Assembly: GCA_020073265.1 (NCBI GenBank)
Contig: JAIQFN010000017.1
Span: 1-64,000, forward strand
Reading direction: 5' to 3'
DNA length: 64,000 nucleotides
Origin: Terriglobia bacterium
GTDB taxonomy: Bacteria; Acidobacteriota; Terriglobia; Bryobacterales; Bryobacteraceae
The notes below the pieces were generated by a model that saw only the letters and a list, made by a program, of their open reading frames with translations, was not told the DNA's origin and ran no database searches. Positions 1 to 7,478 of the stretch are shown here, in pieces; positions within the stretch are counted from its first letter, which is position 1; every line of letters begins with the position of its first letter. The position numbers and the translations under genes were made by a program.

Positions 1-233
1 CGGAAATCTATCGTCCGATGTGGTTCTCTTGCTGGCAAAGCTTGGGGGCGACTACGGCTGCCGCCCCCACCCATCGTCTCGATGAGTTTCCAGCCGGCTA
101 TTCCTCGGCGAGTTGCTCTCCAGCAGTGCCCGCTTCCGCTTCACCAGCCGGGCACCAGTATGCTGTAATGTCGTCTTGCCGGTCGAGCAGTTTTCATCGA
201 ACGGCGAACTGTGTCTTAACTATTTGTCCCAGC

Positions 234-407
234 TCAGGGGGCCACCGCACTGAGGTACCGAAGGAGCTTCCGTAAGACGATCGGAACGGGTACGAAGCCT
301 TTTTCGCTTACGTGAAAAACCTGGTCATCGCTGCCTGGAAATAATTGACGCCGGTAGCGTAGGTCTTTGGCCAGACGTTGGGGTGCTGCGGAATCGACTT
401 GAGCCAT
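234..407 (-). CDS. Short hypothetical ORF, possible gene remnant
   Basis: A 57-residue reading frame that I do not recognise. The ATG at 407 is preceded on the minus strand by AAAGGAAC at a normal ribosome-binding distance, which is why I prefer it to the longer upstream open frame. The peptide is mostly charged and hydrophilic and ends abruptly in a hydrophobic KLLRYLSAVAP tail, as if it were the N-terminal piece of a longer protein. Its neighbours are toxin-antitoxin genes, so it may be part of the same accessory patch. It could equally be a chance ORF. Confidence 0.3.
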   Translation of the reverse strand: MAQVDSAAPQRLAKDLRYRRQLFPGSDDQVFHVSEKGFVPVPIVLRKLLRYLSAVAP

Positions 408-820
408 AGGCTGTTCCTTTAGGAAAGACGGATTTTTACATCCGCATATGGACATTGTAGCGCAGGCTGTGTTCGTGTCTAGTGGGGCAGAGTATCCCGA
501 CGGGGCATCGCCAGTGGCTCGGCCTAAAGGGGTGTATAAAAAGGGGAGTTTGCGGTGCTGGCGAGGGCTTGCGAGCCCGTTCAAATACCTCAATGTCCAT
601 TCAACACAGGTCAAGAGGTCAATATAGTCAAATACAGTTAAGTACGTAAAATACTAAGCTACACGATTTCAGTTAGTTCCATATTTCCTAGGGATGGTTT
701 CGTCCCATAACGTTGCAAGTGTATGGATGCTACCATCCAGACTCTCTAACTTGAAGGGCTGTTCCTCAACATATTCCGTGACGTACAATGTATGTACAGG
801 TCGGACAAAAGGGACTAGAA
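408..820. other. Intergenic region with no recognisable gene
   Basis: AT-richer than its surroundings, with only short shadow ORFs on both strands. The only feature I can point to is the GTAC dyad at its right end, listed separately. Confidence 0.5.
782..799. promoter_or_regulatory. GTAC dyad upstream of the DUF1778 antitoxin
   Basis: GTACAATGTATGTAC reads as GTAC-7 nt-GTAC and ends about 20 bases before the antitoxin ATG. Ribbon-helix-helix antitoxins usually bind short palindromes in their own promoters, so this is a candidate autoregulatory operator. The site is seen; the function is inferred. Confidence 0.35.
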
Positions 821-1108
821 ATGCCTTCCACTACAGACCAACGATCGAAACGGATCAATGTTCGAGCGTCTGCTAAGGAAGAGGACTTGATGCGGCGCGG
901 TGCGGCGGAGAGAGGTTTAACATTGACTGAGTTCATTATCGAGGCTGTGTGCGCAGAGGCAGAAGAAACACTTGCTGACCAGCGCGTGTTCATGCTGCCT
1001 CAAGATCGTTGGGCAACATTTGTGAAGGCATTGGATCGGCCACCGAAACAGCACCAAAGAATGAAGAGACTCCTTACAGAACCTAGCATCCTGGACGACG
1101 CGCAATAA
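821..1108 (+). CDS. DUF1778 (TacA-like) ribbon-helix-helix antitoxin
   Basis: 95 residues. The N-terminal KRINVRASAKEEDLMRRGA segment is a ribbon-helix-helix DNA-binding arm. The C-terminal part, with FMLPQDRW and FVKALDRPP, is the conserved toxin-neutralising region of DUF1778 antitoxins, which normally precede a GNAT acetyltransferase toxin that blocks aminoacyl-tRNAs. The start at 821 has an AGGGA box 7 bases upstream; the longer frame from 788 does not. No acetyltransferase follows (the next gene is on the opposite strand), so this antitoxin is an orphan here. The family is clear; its present role is unknown. Confidence 0.8.
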   Translation: MPSTTDQRSKRINVRASAKEEDLMRRGAAERGLTLTEFIIEAVCAEAEETLADQRVFMLPQDRWATFVKALDRPPKQHQRMKRLLTEPSILDDAQ

Positions 1109-1268
1109 GTCTTGCGTGCTCCGTCCCAATGTTTGGCCACGACTGCTATATCGATTTACGTTTAACTTTCCGTCTTGATCCTCATCGAGCATGGATGGGT
1201 ACTGACAGCGGCCTTCCCATTCCAGACGACAACCATTCTCTGAAGGTGATCGATTAATTCGCGGCGCT

Positions 1269-1538
1269 TCAGGGCCTGGGGGCGCCTGTCTCGACCGAAA
1301 GCGGAAGCAATTCGATCAAGTCGGCATCGGCGGCCGTCGCGTCTGGATTCAGCACGGGCAGCGCTCGCCCTTCTTCCAGATGCATTTGAGCCATGTCTTC
1401 GAGGGCGCTGGCGATCATCAATCGCGCGTCGGCCAAGTCGAAGCCCTGGCTGACGACCCCGGGGAAGTCCAGAACCTCGGCCACCACCATTCGATCTTGT
1501 CCTTTCGGGAGGTAGTAGGCGACGTGGTAACGCAGCAT
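1269..1538 (-). CDS. HicB-family antitoxin-like protein
   Basis: 89 residues. YHVAYYLPKGQDRMVVAEVLDFPGVVSQG is followed by DLADARLMIASALEDMAQMHLEEG, the pattern of a HicB partial-RNase-H fold (beta strands, then an alpha helix). HicB normally neutralises the HicA mRNA interferase, a small double-stranded-RNA-binding protein encoded next to it. No HicA-like ORF lies on either side, so the gene is a solitary HicB. It lacks an obvious C-terminal DNA-binding domain. The ATG at 1538 gives the family's usual N-terminus; the GTG one codon earlier is an alternative. Confidence 0.7.
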   Translation of the reverse strand: MLRYHVAYYLPKGQDRMVVAEVLDFPGVVSQGFDLADARLMIASALEDMAQMHLEEGRALPVLNPDATAADADLIELLPLSVETGAPRP

Positions 1539-1654
1539 CACTTCCAGGATAGCGCCGACTTATCTAGCTAGCGAATGGCGCCGCGACTTTTGCGCAAGTC
1601 GGTCGTAGTGGCGCGGTCACATTTCCGGCACGCCATCGGAGCGCATGGATTCGC

Positions 1655-2007
1655 CTAGGGCTGCTTGCGCAGCCGAAGTGCGCTCTTGGAGAGAACCCCG
1701 AAGCCTGCGCTCAGTTCGTCGGCGTGGTGCTCGAATGTTGCCGCTACCAACTCGGCCTTCTGGTCCTGCGCGAAGCCAGCGAGACGGACGAGCAGTATTC
1801 CGCAGTGAAGCAACTGCTGCCTGAAAACGAGCTCACCGAAATCTTTACGGCGGTCAGCAAGATGGCATTCGCTTGCCGGCTGAGGACGAGCACCTGCTCA
1901 TCTTCGATGCCGGGATCGAGTTCAGCAACATACAGAACCTCGTGCCCGTTGGCTCGGAGGCGAGCGACAATCTGATTGTCGACGCTCTCGTCCGCGACGA
2001 TTTTCAC
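1655..2007 (-). pseudogene. DUF5615 PIN-like toxin with a 1-base frameshift
   Basis: The frame starts well (MKIVADESVDNQIVARLRANGHEV, with the first acidic residue of the PIN-like fold) and runs to ILLTA. The conserved DKDFGEL motif should follow, but one A is missing at about 1852, so the raw frame goes astray. Restoring one base gives DKDFGELVFRQQ and then a clean frame through CGILLVRLAGF to a TAG at 1655-1657, about 117 residues in all. DUF5615 proteins are the putative RNase toxins of DUF433/DUF5615 pairs. The ATG overlaps the stop of the DUF433 gene by 4 bases. This is either a real inactivation or an assembly error. Confidence 0.75.
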
Positions 2008-2240
2008 CCCGCCGCTTTCTCTACGGGATATACGACATCCGCCCGCAGCACCTCGGCTGCAAAGGCGATCGCGGCTCGAATGCCTTCCTCAGTCAGCCGG
2101 TTGTGCTCAGACAAGATCTGCTCCACGCTCTCTCCCGCCGCGAGTTTTTCCAGGATCAGTTCGACCGTGATTCGAGTGCCAGCGATCGTTGGTTTGCCCA
2201 TCATGACCTTGGGATCGGAAGTGATCGTTGCTTGAGCCAT
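2004..2240 (-). CDS. DUF433 antitoxin
   Basis: 78 residues. DPKVMMGKPTIAGTRITVELILEKLAAGESVEQIL is the classic DUF433 helix-turn-helix-like signature (GKPxIxGTRIxV). DUF433 proteins are the antitoxin halves of a VapBC-like module whose toxin is a DUF5615 PIN-like protein. The downstream toxin overlaps by ATGA, so translation is coupled. AGGA lies 6 bases before the ATG. Because the partner toxin is frameshifted, this antitoxin may be a leftover of an inactivated module. Confidence 0.88.
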   Translation of the reverse strand: MAQATITSDPKVMMGKPTIAGTRITVELILEKLAAGESVEQILSEHNRLTEEGIRAAIAFAAEVLRADVVYPVEKAAG

Positions 2241-2277
2241 ACGGATTCCTGCTTTCAGGATACCGCCGCGATGCGAT

Positions 2278-2736
2278 TCAGCGGCCGGCGGCGCGGCGTT
2301 TGCGGAGTTCGGCGGTGGCTGCGCGGTGGCATTTCAGACACAGGGTGCGGATGTTGGCGAGGTCGCATTCGCCGCCGCCTTCCACTACCGGGATGATGTG
2401 ATCGGCGTCCCAGAGGCTTTTGCGCGATCCCACGCCCCATCCTCTTTGAGCCTTGAGTCGCGCTGCTCCGCGCAGGCGCTTGAGATGGCGCCAGGCGGCT
2501 TCGCAATCGATACCGCAAGTCGCGCACAGGCCGCGATCGCGCCCGAAAACCTTTTCGCGCAGATAGCCGGGATCGGTTCTGAGGCGCCATTCTTCGACGC
2601 ACCAGTCCGAACAAAAGGTCTGGCGGCCCTTGGGAACTTCGAGATTGCACCAGCGGCACAGATTGCGGCCGTTCGCACCTTTCGCGAGATTCGCGCGGTC
2701 GGCCCAGCCGCCGGGCATGCTGCGCTGGGTGCTCAC
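2278..2736 (-). CDS. HNH endonuclease family protein with Cys-rich N-terminus
   Basis: 152 residues from a GTG whose GTGA overlaps the lrp stop. I chose this start over the long upstream frame because of that coupling and because the recognisable domain begins only after it. CRWC and CSDWC, then CATCGIDC, suggest a zinc-binding N-terminus. The C-terminal WDADHIIPVVEGGGECDLANIRTLC-type segment followed by CLKCH is an HNH nuclease core (DH...N...H). Substrate unknown; coupling to an Lrp regulator is unusual for a restriction or homing enzyme and suggests a housekeeping or stress role. Confidence 0.8.
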   Translation of the reverse strand: MSTQRSMPGGWADRANLAKGANGRNLCRWCNLEVPKGRQTFCSDWCVEEWRLRTDPGYLREKVFGRDRGLCATCGIDCEAAWRHLKRLRGAARLKAQRGWGVGSRKSLWDADHIIPVVEGGGECDLANIRTLCLKCHRAATAELRKRRAAGR

Positions 2737-3194
2737 CGATCCTCCGCGATCGGGACCGCCACCGACTCTTTGGCCGTCGAGAGCACGATGGTGGTGCGGG
2801 TGCGGACCACGCCCGGGGTGGTCTTGAGCGACTCGATCAGGAAGCGGTCGAGATCCGCCGTGCCGCGGCAGCGCACTTTGAGCAGATAGTCGTCGTCTCC
2901 GGCTACGTGATGGCACTCGGCGATTTCGGGCAAAGCGCCGACGCGTTTGAGAAATGCCGCGCGGCGATCGGGCCGGTCGAGCACCACCGCCACGAACGCC
3001 GTCAAAGGATAGCCGGCTGCTTCGGGATCGACCAGGGCGGCGTAACCGCGGATGATGCCGCGCTGCTCGAGCCGGTGCACTCGGTCGGCGGCGGCGGGCG
3101 CTGAAAGGCCCAGGTGCTGAGCGAGGTCGGTCCAGGTGACGCGGCCCTGCTTCATCAGGAGGCGCAGGGCCTTCGAATCCAAATTCAAAAGCAT
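2733..3194 (-). CDS. Lrp/AsnC family transcriptional regulator
   Basis: 153 residues. The N-terminal winged helix-turn-helix (LDSKALRLLMKQGRVTWTDLAQHLGLS, then VHRLEQRGIIRGY) is followed by the RAM ligand-binding and oligomerisation domain (FVAVVLD, EIAECHHVAGDDDYLLKVR). The order and length match AsnC/Lrp proteins, which sense amino acids or other small effectors. It is the first gene of a two-gene unit with the HNH protein, and a perfect palindrome lies just upstream of its ATG, in the gap it shares with a divergent gene. Confidence 0.92.
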   Translation of the reverse strand: MLLNLDSKALRLLMKQGRVTWTDLAQHLGLSAPAAADRVHRLEQRGIIRGYAALVDPEAAGYPLTAFVAVVLDRPDRRAAFLKRVGALPEIAECHHVAGDDDYLLKVRCRGTADLDRFLIESLKTTPGVVRTRTTIVLSTAKESVAVPIAEDR

Positions 3195-3198
3195 GATT

Positions 3199-3216
3199 AT
3201 CTTAGAAAACTAAGAT
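3199..3216. promoter_or_regulatory. Perfect 7-4-7 palindrome, candidate Lrp operator
   Basis: ATCTTAGAAAACTAAGAT is an exact inverted repeat (ATCTTAG-AAAA-CTAAGAT) that ends 5 bases before the lrp ATG, in the gap shared with the divergent 155-aa gene. Lrp-type regulators commonly bind AT-centred dyads of this size in their own promoters, so autoregulation and joint control of the divergent gene are likely. Confidence 0.6.
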
Positions 3217-3265
3217 TCTTTGACCGAGTATCGCTCTTTAGATAGGATCTGTCAAGGTTCTCCCT

Positions 3266-3733
3266 ATGAATCTTCCATTTCTTGAGACCGAAGCGAGCTT
3301 AGTTCGATTCATCCAGGAATTCGAGCAGGGGACGCTGCCGCGCGCGCAGTGGACTCACGCGGCGCACCTGACGGTGGCGGCCTGGTACCTGTTGACGCTC
3401 CCGGAAAGCGAAGCGATCGAGCGGGTGCGCACCGGCATTCGACACTACAACGAATGCGCGGGAACCCAGAACACTCCCGACAGCGGCTATCACGAGACGC
3501 TCACGCGATTCTGGCTGGGCATCGTCGGCGGTTTCCTGGCCCAGAGCGACGGCCGCGCGGGCCGGCTGGAGCAAGCCCGGCGAGTGGTCCGTGAGTTCGG
3601 CGATAAGCGCGACCTGTACCGGAAATATTACAGTTTCGACGTAGTGCAATCGCGGCCAGCGCGGCGGGAATGGGTGCCGCCGGATCGATTGGGGAACGCT
3701 TTCGGGAACAAGAGTAGACTGGTAGACATCTAA
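3266..3733 (+). CDS. Conserved hypothetical protein, possible metal-binding helical protein
   Basis: 155 residues, no family name I can give with confidence. WTHAAHLTVAAWYLL with HYNECAG and YHETLTRFWLGIV resembles a conserved all-helical protein of unknown function in which two His from the HxxH segment and the HET motif could form a site. No signal peptide or membrane segment. It is divergently transcribed from lrp across a gap containing the perfect palindrome, so it may be an Lrp-controlled target. Confidence 0.6.
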   Translation: MNLPFLETEASLVRFIQEFEQGTLPRAQWTHAAHLTVAAWYLLTLPESEAIERVRTGIRHYNECAGTQNTPDSGYHETLTRFWLGIVGGFLAQSDGRAGRLEQARRVVREFGDKRDLYRKYYSFDVVQSRPARREWVPPDRLGNAFGNKSRLVDI

Positions 3734-3880
3734 CGTTACGGGAACTTGCAGCCGTGGCTCCGATTCGGATATACTCCGCAATTGCATCCACTGGCAGCGC
3801 GGGCTCTGAGGCCGCGGCTGCGGTGAGGGTGTCCCATAGCGCGAGTCCATAAAAACGAAAACCAAAATGGGAGGCGGCGA

Positions 3881-5203
3881 GTGTTGTACCAACCTTGCAA
3901 ATATCTTCTAGTACTTACCTTCGCGAGCATGCTCGGGGTGGCGCCGACACGGGTGCAGGCGCAAGCCAAGCCGCCGGCATCGCAAGAGCCGCAGAAGAAC
4001 TGGAAAGACCGGGCCGAATACGATCTCTACGACGCCATTACCAAGGACAACAATCCCAAGACCAGGCTGGAGAAGCTGCAGCAATGGGAAAAGCAGTATG
4101 CGTCGACCGAATGGATCAAAGAGCGGCGAACGCTGTTCATGACCACGTATTTCGCGCTCGGCCAGGCCAAGGACGCGGTAGCGGTGGCCAAGCAGATCCT
4201 GGCGGACGAGCCGAAGAATTTTAGCGCGCAGTTCATCATCGTGACGTTCACGCAGGCGCTGGCGGGAAACAGCCCCACCCCCGACGTTCTGAATCAGGGC
4301 AAGAGCGCAGCCGGCGCGCTGATCGCCAATATCGACACGCCGCCGCAGAATTTCACGGCCGATCAATGGAAGGCGCAGCGGCCGCAGGTGGAAGAGCTGG
4401 CGCATACGACGCTGGGCTGGATCGCGATGCAGGAGAAGGGCTGGCCGACGGCCGAGGAAGAATTCCAGAAGAGCCTCAAGATCAATGCCAACAGCGGCCA
4501 GGTGGACTACTACATGGGGACCGCGATCGCCTCCGAGAAAGACGTCAAGAAGATGCCCACGGCGCTGTTCTACTTCGCGCGCGCGGCCACCTACGCCGGA
4601 CCTGGCGCGTTGAATCCGGCGGGTCGCCAGCAGGTGCTGGACTATGTGAAGCGAGCCTACAGCGGTTATCACGGCAGCGCCCAGGATTTCGACAAGCTGC
4701 TGGAGGCGGCCAAGAGCTCTCCCCTGCCTCCGCCGGACTTCAGCATCAAGAGCGCGACCGAGATCGCCGAAGCCGCGATGAAGAACGAAGCGGATTGGGA
4801 GCAGACCCATCCGCTGGAGTCCACCTGGAAGAAGCTGAAGGACGCGCTCATGGGCCCGGACGGCGAGAATTACTTCAACACCGGAATGAAGGATGCGCTG
4901 TTGCCGACGCTAAAGGGAAAGGTGGTGAAGCTCGAACCGGAATCCAAGCCGAAGACCATCATTCTGGCGTTGGAAGACGGCAAGACCGACGGCACCGTCG
5001 GGGACGCGACGCTGAAGTTCGAGAAGGCGCTTGCGGGTAACGTCGAACCAGGCACGGAGCTAACGTTCGAGGGCGTGCCGCAGAGCTTTACCGCAAACCC
5101 GTTCATGGTGATGTTCAACGTGGATGAGGACAAGCTGCACGGCTGGACGGGAAAGAATGCGCCCGCACCGGTCCGGCACAGGCCGGCGACTAAGAAGCAA
5201 TAG
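3881..5203 (+). CDS. Secreted TPR-like protein, first of a tandem paralogous pair
   Basis: 440 residues from a GTG with GGGAGG 6 bases upstream. An N-terminal signal peptide (LLVLTFASMLGVA, cleavage near VQAQA) is followed by helical TPR-like repeats and a C-terminal beta-rich part (GKVVKLEPESKPKTIILALEDG, ELTFEGVPQSFTANPFMVMFNV). It is closely related along its whole length to the next gene (shared RLEKLQQWEKQY, TGKNAP near the C-terminus). Function unknown; secreted proteins with N-terminal TPR arms are abundant in Solibacter-like genomes. A clean terminator follows. Confidence 0.8.
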   Translation: MLYQPCKYLLVLTFASMLGVAPTRVQAQAKPPASQEPQKNWKDRAEYDLYDAITKDNNPKTRLEKLQQWEKQYASTEWIKERRTLFMTTYFALGQAKDAVAVAKQILADEPKNFSAQFIIVTFTQALAGNSPTPDVLNQGKSAAGALIANIDTPPQNFTADQWKAQRPQVEELAHTTLGWIAMQEKGWPTAEEEFQKSLKINANSGQVDYYMGTAIASEKDVKKMPTALFYFARAATYAGPGALNPAGRQQVLDYVKRAYSGYHGSAQDFDKLLEAAKSSPLPPPDFSIKSATEIAEAAMKNEADWEQTHPLESTWKKLKDALMGPDGENYFNTGMKDALLPTLKGKVVKLEPESKPKTIILALEDGKTDGTVGDATLKFEKALAGNVEPGTELTFEGVPQSFTANPFMVMFNVDEDKLHGWTGKNAPAPVRHRPATKKQ

Positions 5204-5226
5204 CGGCAGGTTCCTGCTACCCGCAG

Positions 5227-5256
5227 CGCTCCCAGTATTCCCTGGGAGCGTTTTTT
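5227..5256 (+). terminator. Rho-independent terminator
   Basis: CGCTCCCAG, a 6-base loop, CTGGGAGCG, then six T's. It lies 23 bases after the stop of the first paralogue, so the two tandem copies are separate transcripts. Confidence 0.85.
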
Positions 5257-5351
5257 CTTGTAATCTAGTACTACTCCGCGATTGCTGGTACCGAAGTGGG
5301 CGGCAGCGAGGAAAGGACTCTAGCATAATCTAGAGAGTTGGAGGCTGGCCA

Positions 5352-6656
5352 ATGTCGATCGAAGCATCGAGACTTTTTTTGATTGGGGCGGTAGCGGGAA
5401 TCCTTTGCGTGCCCTTCGCACTGCCGGGACAAGAAGCGGCGCCAAAGCAGCCGCAGTGTAAGGACCAGGCGGAGTGCACCCTGTATGACGCGATTTTGAA
5501 GGACAACAATGCGAAGAGCAGGCTGGAGAAGCTGCAGCAATGGGAGAAGCAGTATCCGTCGACGGAGTTTCTCAAAGTCCGCCGCACCCTTCTGATCACG
5601 ACGTACGCCGGAGCCGGACAGCCGAAAGAGGCGGTGGGTGTCGCCAAGCAGGCGCTGGCCGAGGATCCGAAGGATTTTAACGCGCTGTACTACACGATGT
5701 TTCTGACGCAGTCGTTGTACGGCGTGAGTCAGCAGCCGGCCGTGCTGGACGACGGCGAGAAAGCCTCCAAAGCGCTTCTGGCCAGCATCGACACGCCGCC
5801 TCCCGGGGTCGCCGCCGACCAGTGGGCCAAGGTCCGGCCGGATGTCGAAGTGCTGAGCCACACCACACTGGGCTTCATCGGAATGCAGAGGAAGACCTGG
5901 GATGGCGCCGAGGCGGAGTTGAAGAAGGCGCTGCAGTTGAATCCGAACAACAGCGGCGTCGATTATATGTTGGGCTTCACGCTGGCCAGCAAGAAGGAAA
6001 ATTCCGCGGCGCTGTTCTACTATGCGCGCGCGGCTGCTTACGACGGGCCGGGAAGCCTGGCCGCACAGCAGCGCCAAGGCGTCCAGACCCAGGTGCAGCA
6101 GATGTACACGGCCTACCATGGCAAGGCGGACGGGCTCACCGACTTGCTGGCGAAAGCCAAGGCCGAACCGAATCCTCCCGAAGGATTTCATATTCCGAGC
6201 AAGGGAGAGCTCGCCAAGGCCAGCGCCGAGGCCGAAGCCGCCGATGCAGAGAAGTTCGCCAAGGAGCATCCCGAGCTGGCGTTGTGGAAGAACATCAAGA
6301 CGCAGCTCACCGGAACGGACGGCGACAACTACTTCAATAGCGGCATGAAAGGCGCGAAGCTGCCGACGCTCAGAGGGAAAGTGGTGAAGCTGGAACCGGA
6401 AAACAGGCCCAAGACTCTGGTGCTGGCGTTAGAAAACGGGACCACGGGTGACGCCACGCTGAAATTCGAGATGGCTCTGGCGGGAAAAGTGGAGGCCGGG
6501 ACGGAGCTGACATTCGAAGGCGTGCCGGACAGCTACACCGCGAATCCCTTCATGGTGGTCTTCAGCGTCGACAAGGAAGACCTGCACGGCTGGACCGGAA
6601 AGAACGCGCCGCCGGTTCGCAGGCCGGCCGCGAAGAAGAGTTCCGCGCAGAAGTAG
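5352..6656 (+). CDS. Secreted TPR-like protein, second tandem paralogue
   Basis: 434 residues. Signal peptide (FLIGAVAGILCVPFALPGQ), then a short Cys pair (CKDQAEC) that the first paralogue lacks. TPR-like helices follow, then the same beta C-terminal region (GKVVKLEPENRPKTLVLALENG, ELTFEGVPDSYTANPFMVVF, HGWTGKNAP). The pair arose by tandem duplication. Each copy has its own upstream gap, and the first ends in a terminator. The C-terminus is Lys/Arg-rich. Function unknown; an envelope or secreted role is inferred from the signal peptide. Confidence 0.8.
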   Translation: MSIEASRLFLIGAVAGILCVPFALPGQEAAPKQPQCKDQAECTLYDAILKDNNAKSRLEKLQQWEKQYPSTEFLKVRRTLLITTYAGAGQPKEAVGVAKQALAEDPKDFNALYYTMFLTQSLYGVSQQPAVLDDGEKASKALLASIDTPPPGVAADQWAKVRPDVEVLSHTTLGFIGMQRKTWDGAEAELKKALQLNPNNSGVDYMLGFTLASKKENSAALFYYARAAAYDGPGSLAAQQRQGVQTQVQQMYTAYHGKADGLTDLLAKAKAEPNPPEGFHIPSKGELAKASAEAEAADAEKFAKEHPELALWKNIKTQLTGTDGDNYFNSGMKGAKLPTLRGKVVKLEPENRPKTLVLALENGTTGDATLKFEMALAGKVEAGTELTFEGVPDSYTANPFMVVFSVDKEDLHGWTGKNAPPVRRPAAKKSSAQK

Positions 6657-6677
6657 GCGCGCAGGCCGGGCCGGTGT

Positions 6678-6980
6678 TTATCCCCGGCCTAGGACGGCCT
6701 TCTCCAGGTCGTTGGCGAAGGCTCGCAAGTCCTGCACCTGCTGCTCCGAGGCGGGTTGCTCGAAGCCCTTTCCGACGAAGAATGCGCGCTCGCCGCGCCA
6801 GACCAGAGCGGCGAAGCCTTGTTCGGTGGCAAGGCCGGGCGCGCCGATGTTGCACAGGCCGTGCTCGCGGCGCTCGATGAAGGCCACGAATCCATCGCGC
6901 TCCACGATGAGGTGCGACGCGATCTCGGAGGGGACGATGTGAATGCCGGCGGCGGCCAGGCTTTCCAACTGCGCGGTCAC
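6678..6980 (-). CDS. Conserved hypothetical protein, last gene of the miaB operon
   Basis: 100 residues from a GTG whose GTGA overlaps the stop of the bifunctional-nuclease gene. I recognise no family. LIVERDGFVAFIERREHGLCNIGAPG and GFAALVWRGERAFFVGKGFE read as a small alternating alpha/beta fold with a single Cys. There is no signal peptide or membrane segment. The tight coupling suggests a function linked to its two upstream neighbours. Confidence 0.65.
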   Translation of the reverse strand: MTAQLESLAAAGIHIVPSEIASHLIVERDGFVAFIERREHGLCNIGAPGLATEQGFAALVWRGERAFFVGKGFEQPASEQQVQDLRAFANDLEKAVLGRG

Positions 6981-7462
6981 ATCTTATAGCGGCCGAGATC
7001 CTCGTCGTCCAGGCTCTCGAGCCAGCGGCGCTGCTCTTCGTTGTTGATCTTGTCGGCGGCGGCGTTGGACATCTTGGAGTTTTTGAGCACCGAGTCGTCG
7101 ACGTAGATGGGGCAGTCCAGGCGCAGCGCCAGGGCGAGCGCGTCGCTCGGCCTGGAATCCACGCTGATCAGCTCGCCGTCCTTGTCGAGCCAGATGACAG
7201 CATAGAAGGTGTCGTCCTTCAGCTCGCTGACCACCACTTTGCGAATGCCGGTGCCCAGGCCGTGCAGCAGGGTCTTAATCAGGTCGTGCGTCATGGGGCG
7301 GGGCGTGGCCACCTTTTCGATCTCGAGCGCGATGGCGTTGGCCTCGTAGATGCCCACCCAGATCGGCAAGATGGTGTTTCCGTTGGTGTCCTTCAACACC
7401 ACGATGGGCATGTTGCTGACGGGATCCATCATCAAACCGCGAATTTTCATTTCAACTTCCAT
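6977..7462 (-). CDS. Bifunctional nuclease (BFN/DUF151) domain protein
   Basis: 161 residues. MKIRGLMMDPVSNMPIVVLKD and LPIWVGIYEANAIALEIEKV, then PRPMTHDLIKTLL and SVDSRPSDALALALRLDCPIYV, are the DUF151/BFN signature. Characterised family members have DNase and RNase activity; the bacterial role is poorly known. The ATG at 7462 has GGGG 5 bases upstream and sits 16 bases after the miaB stop, so the two are co-transcribed. BFN genes are often found beside miaB. The C-terminal tail (LESLDDEDLGRYKM) is acidic and probably mobile. Confidence 0.9.
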   Translation of the reverse strand: MEVEMKIRGLMMDPVSNMPIVVLKDTNGNTILPIWVGIYEANAIALEIEKVATPRPMTHDLIKTLLHGLGTGIRKVVVSELKDDTFYAVIWLDKDGELISVDSRPSDALALALRLDCPIYVDDSVLKNSKMSNAAADKINNEEQRRWLESLDDEDLGRYKM

Positions 7463-7478
7463 ATGGTCCCCTTTCTGA

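Noticed and set aside
6663-6692. AGGCCGGG...CCCCGGCCT hairpin as a terminator between convergent genes
   Set aside because: The stem is plausible but there is no T-run on either strand, so I do not call it.
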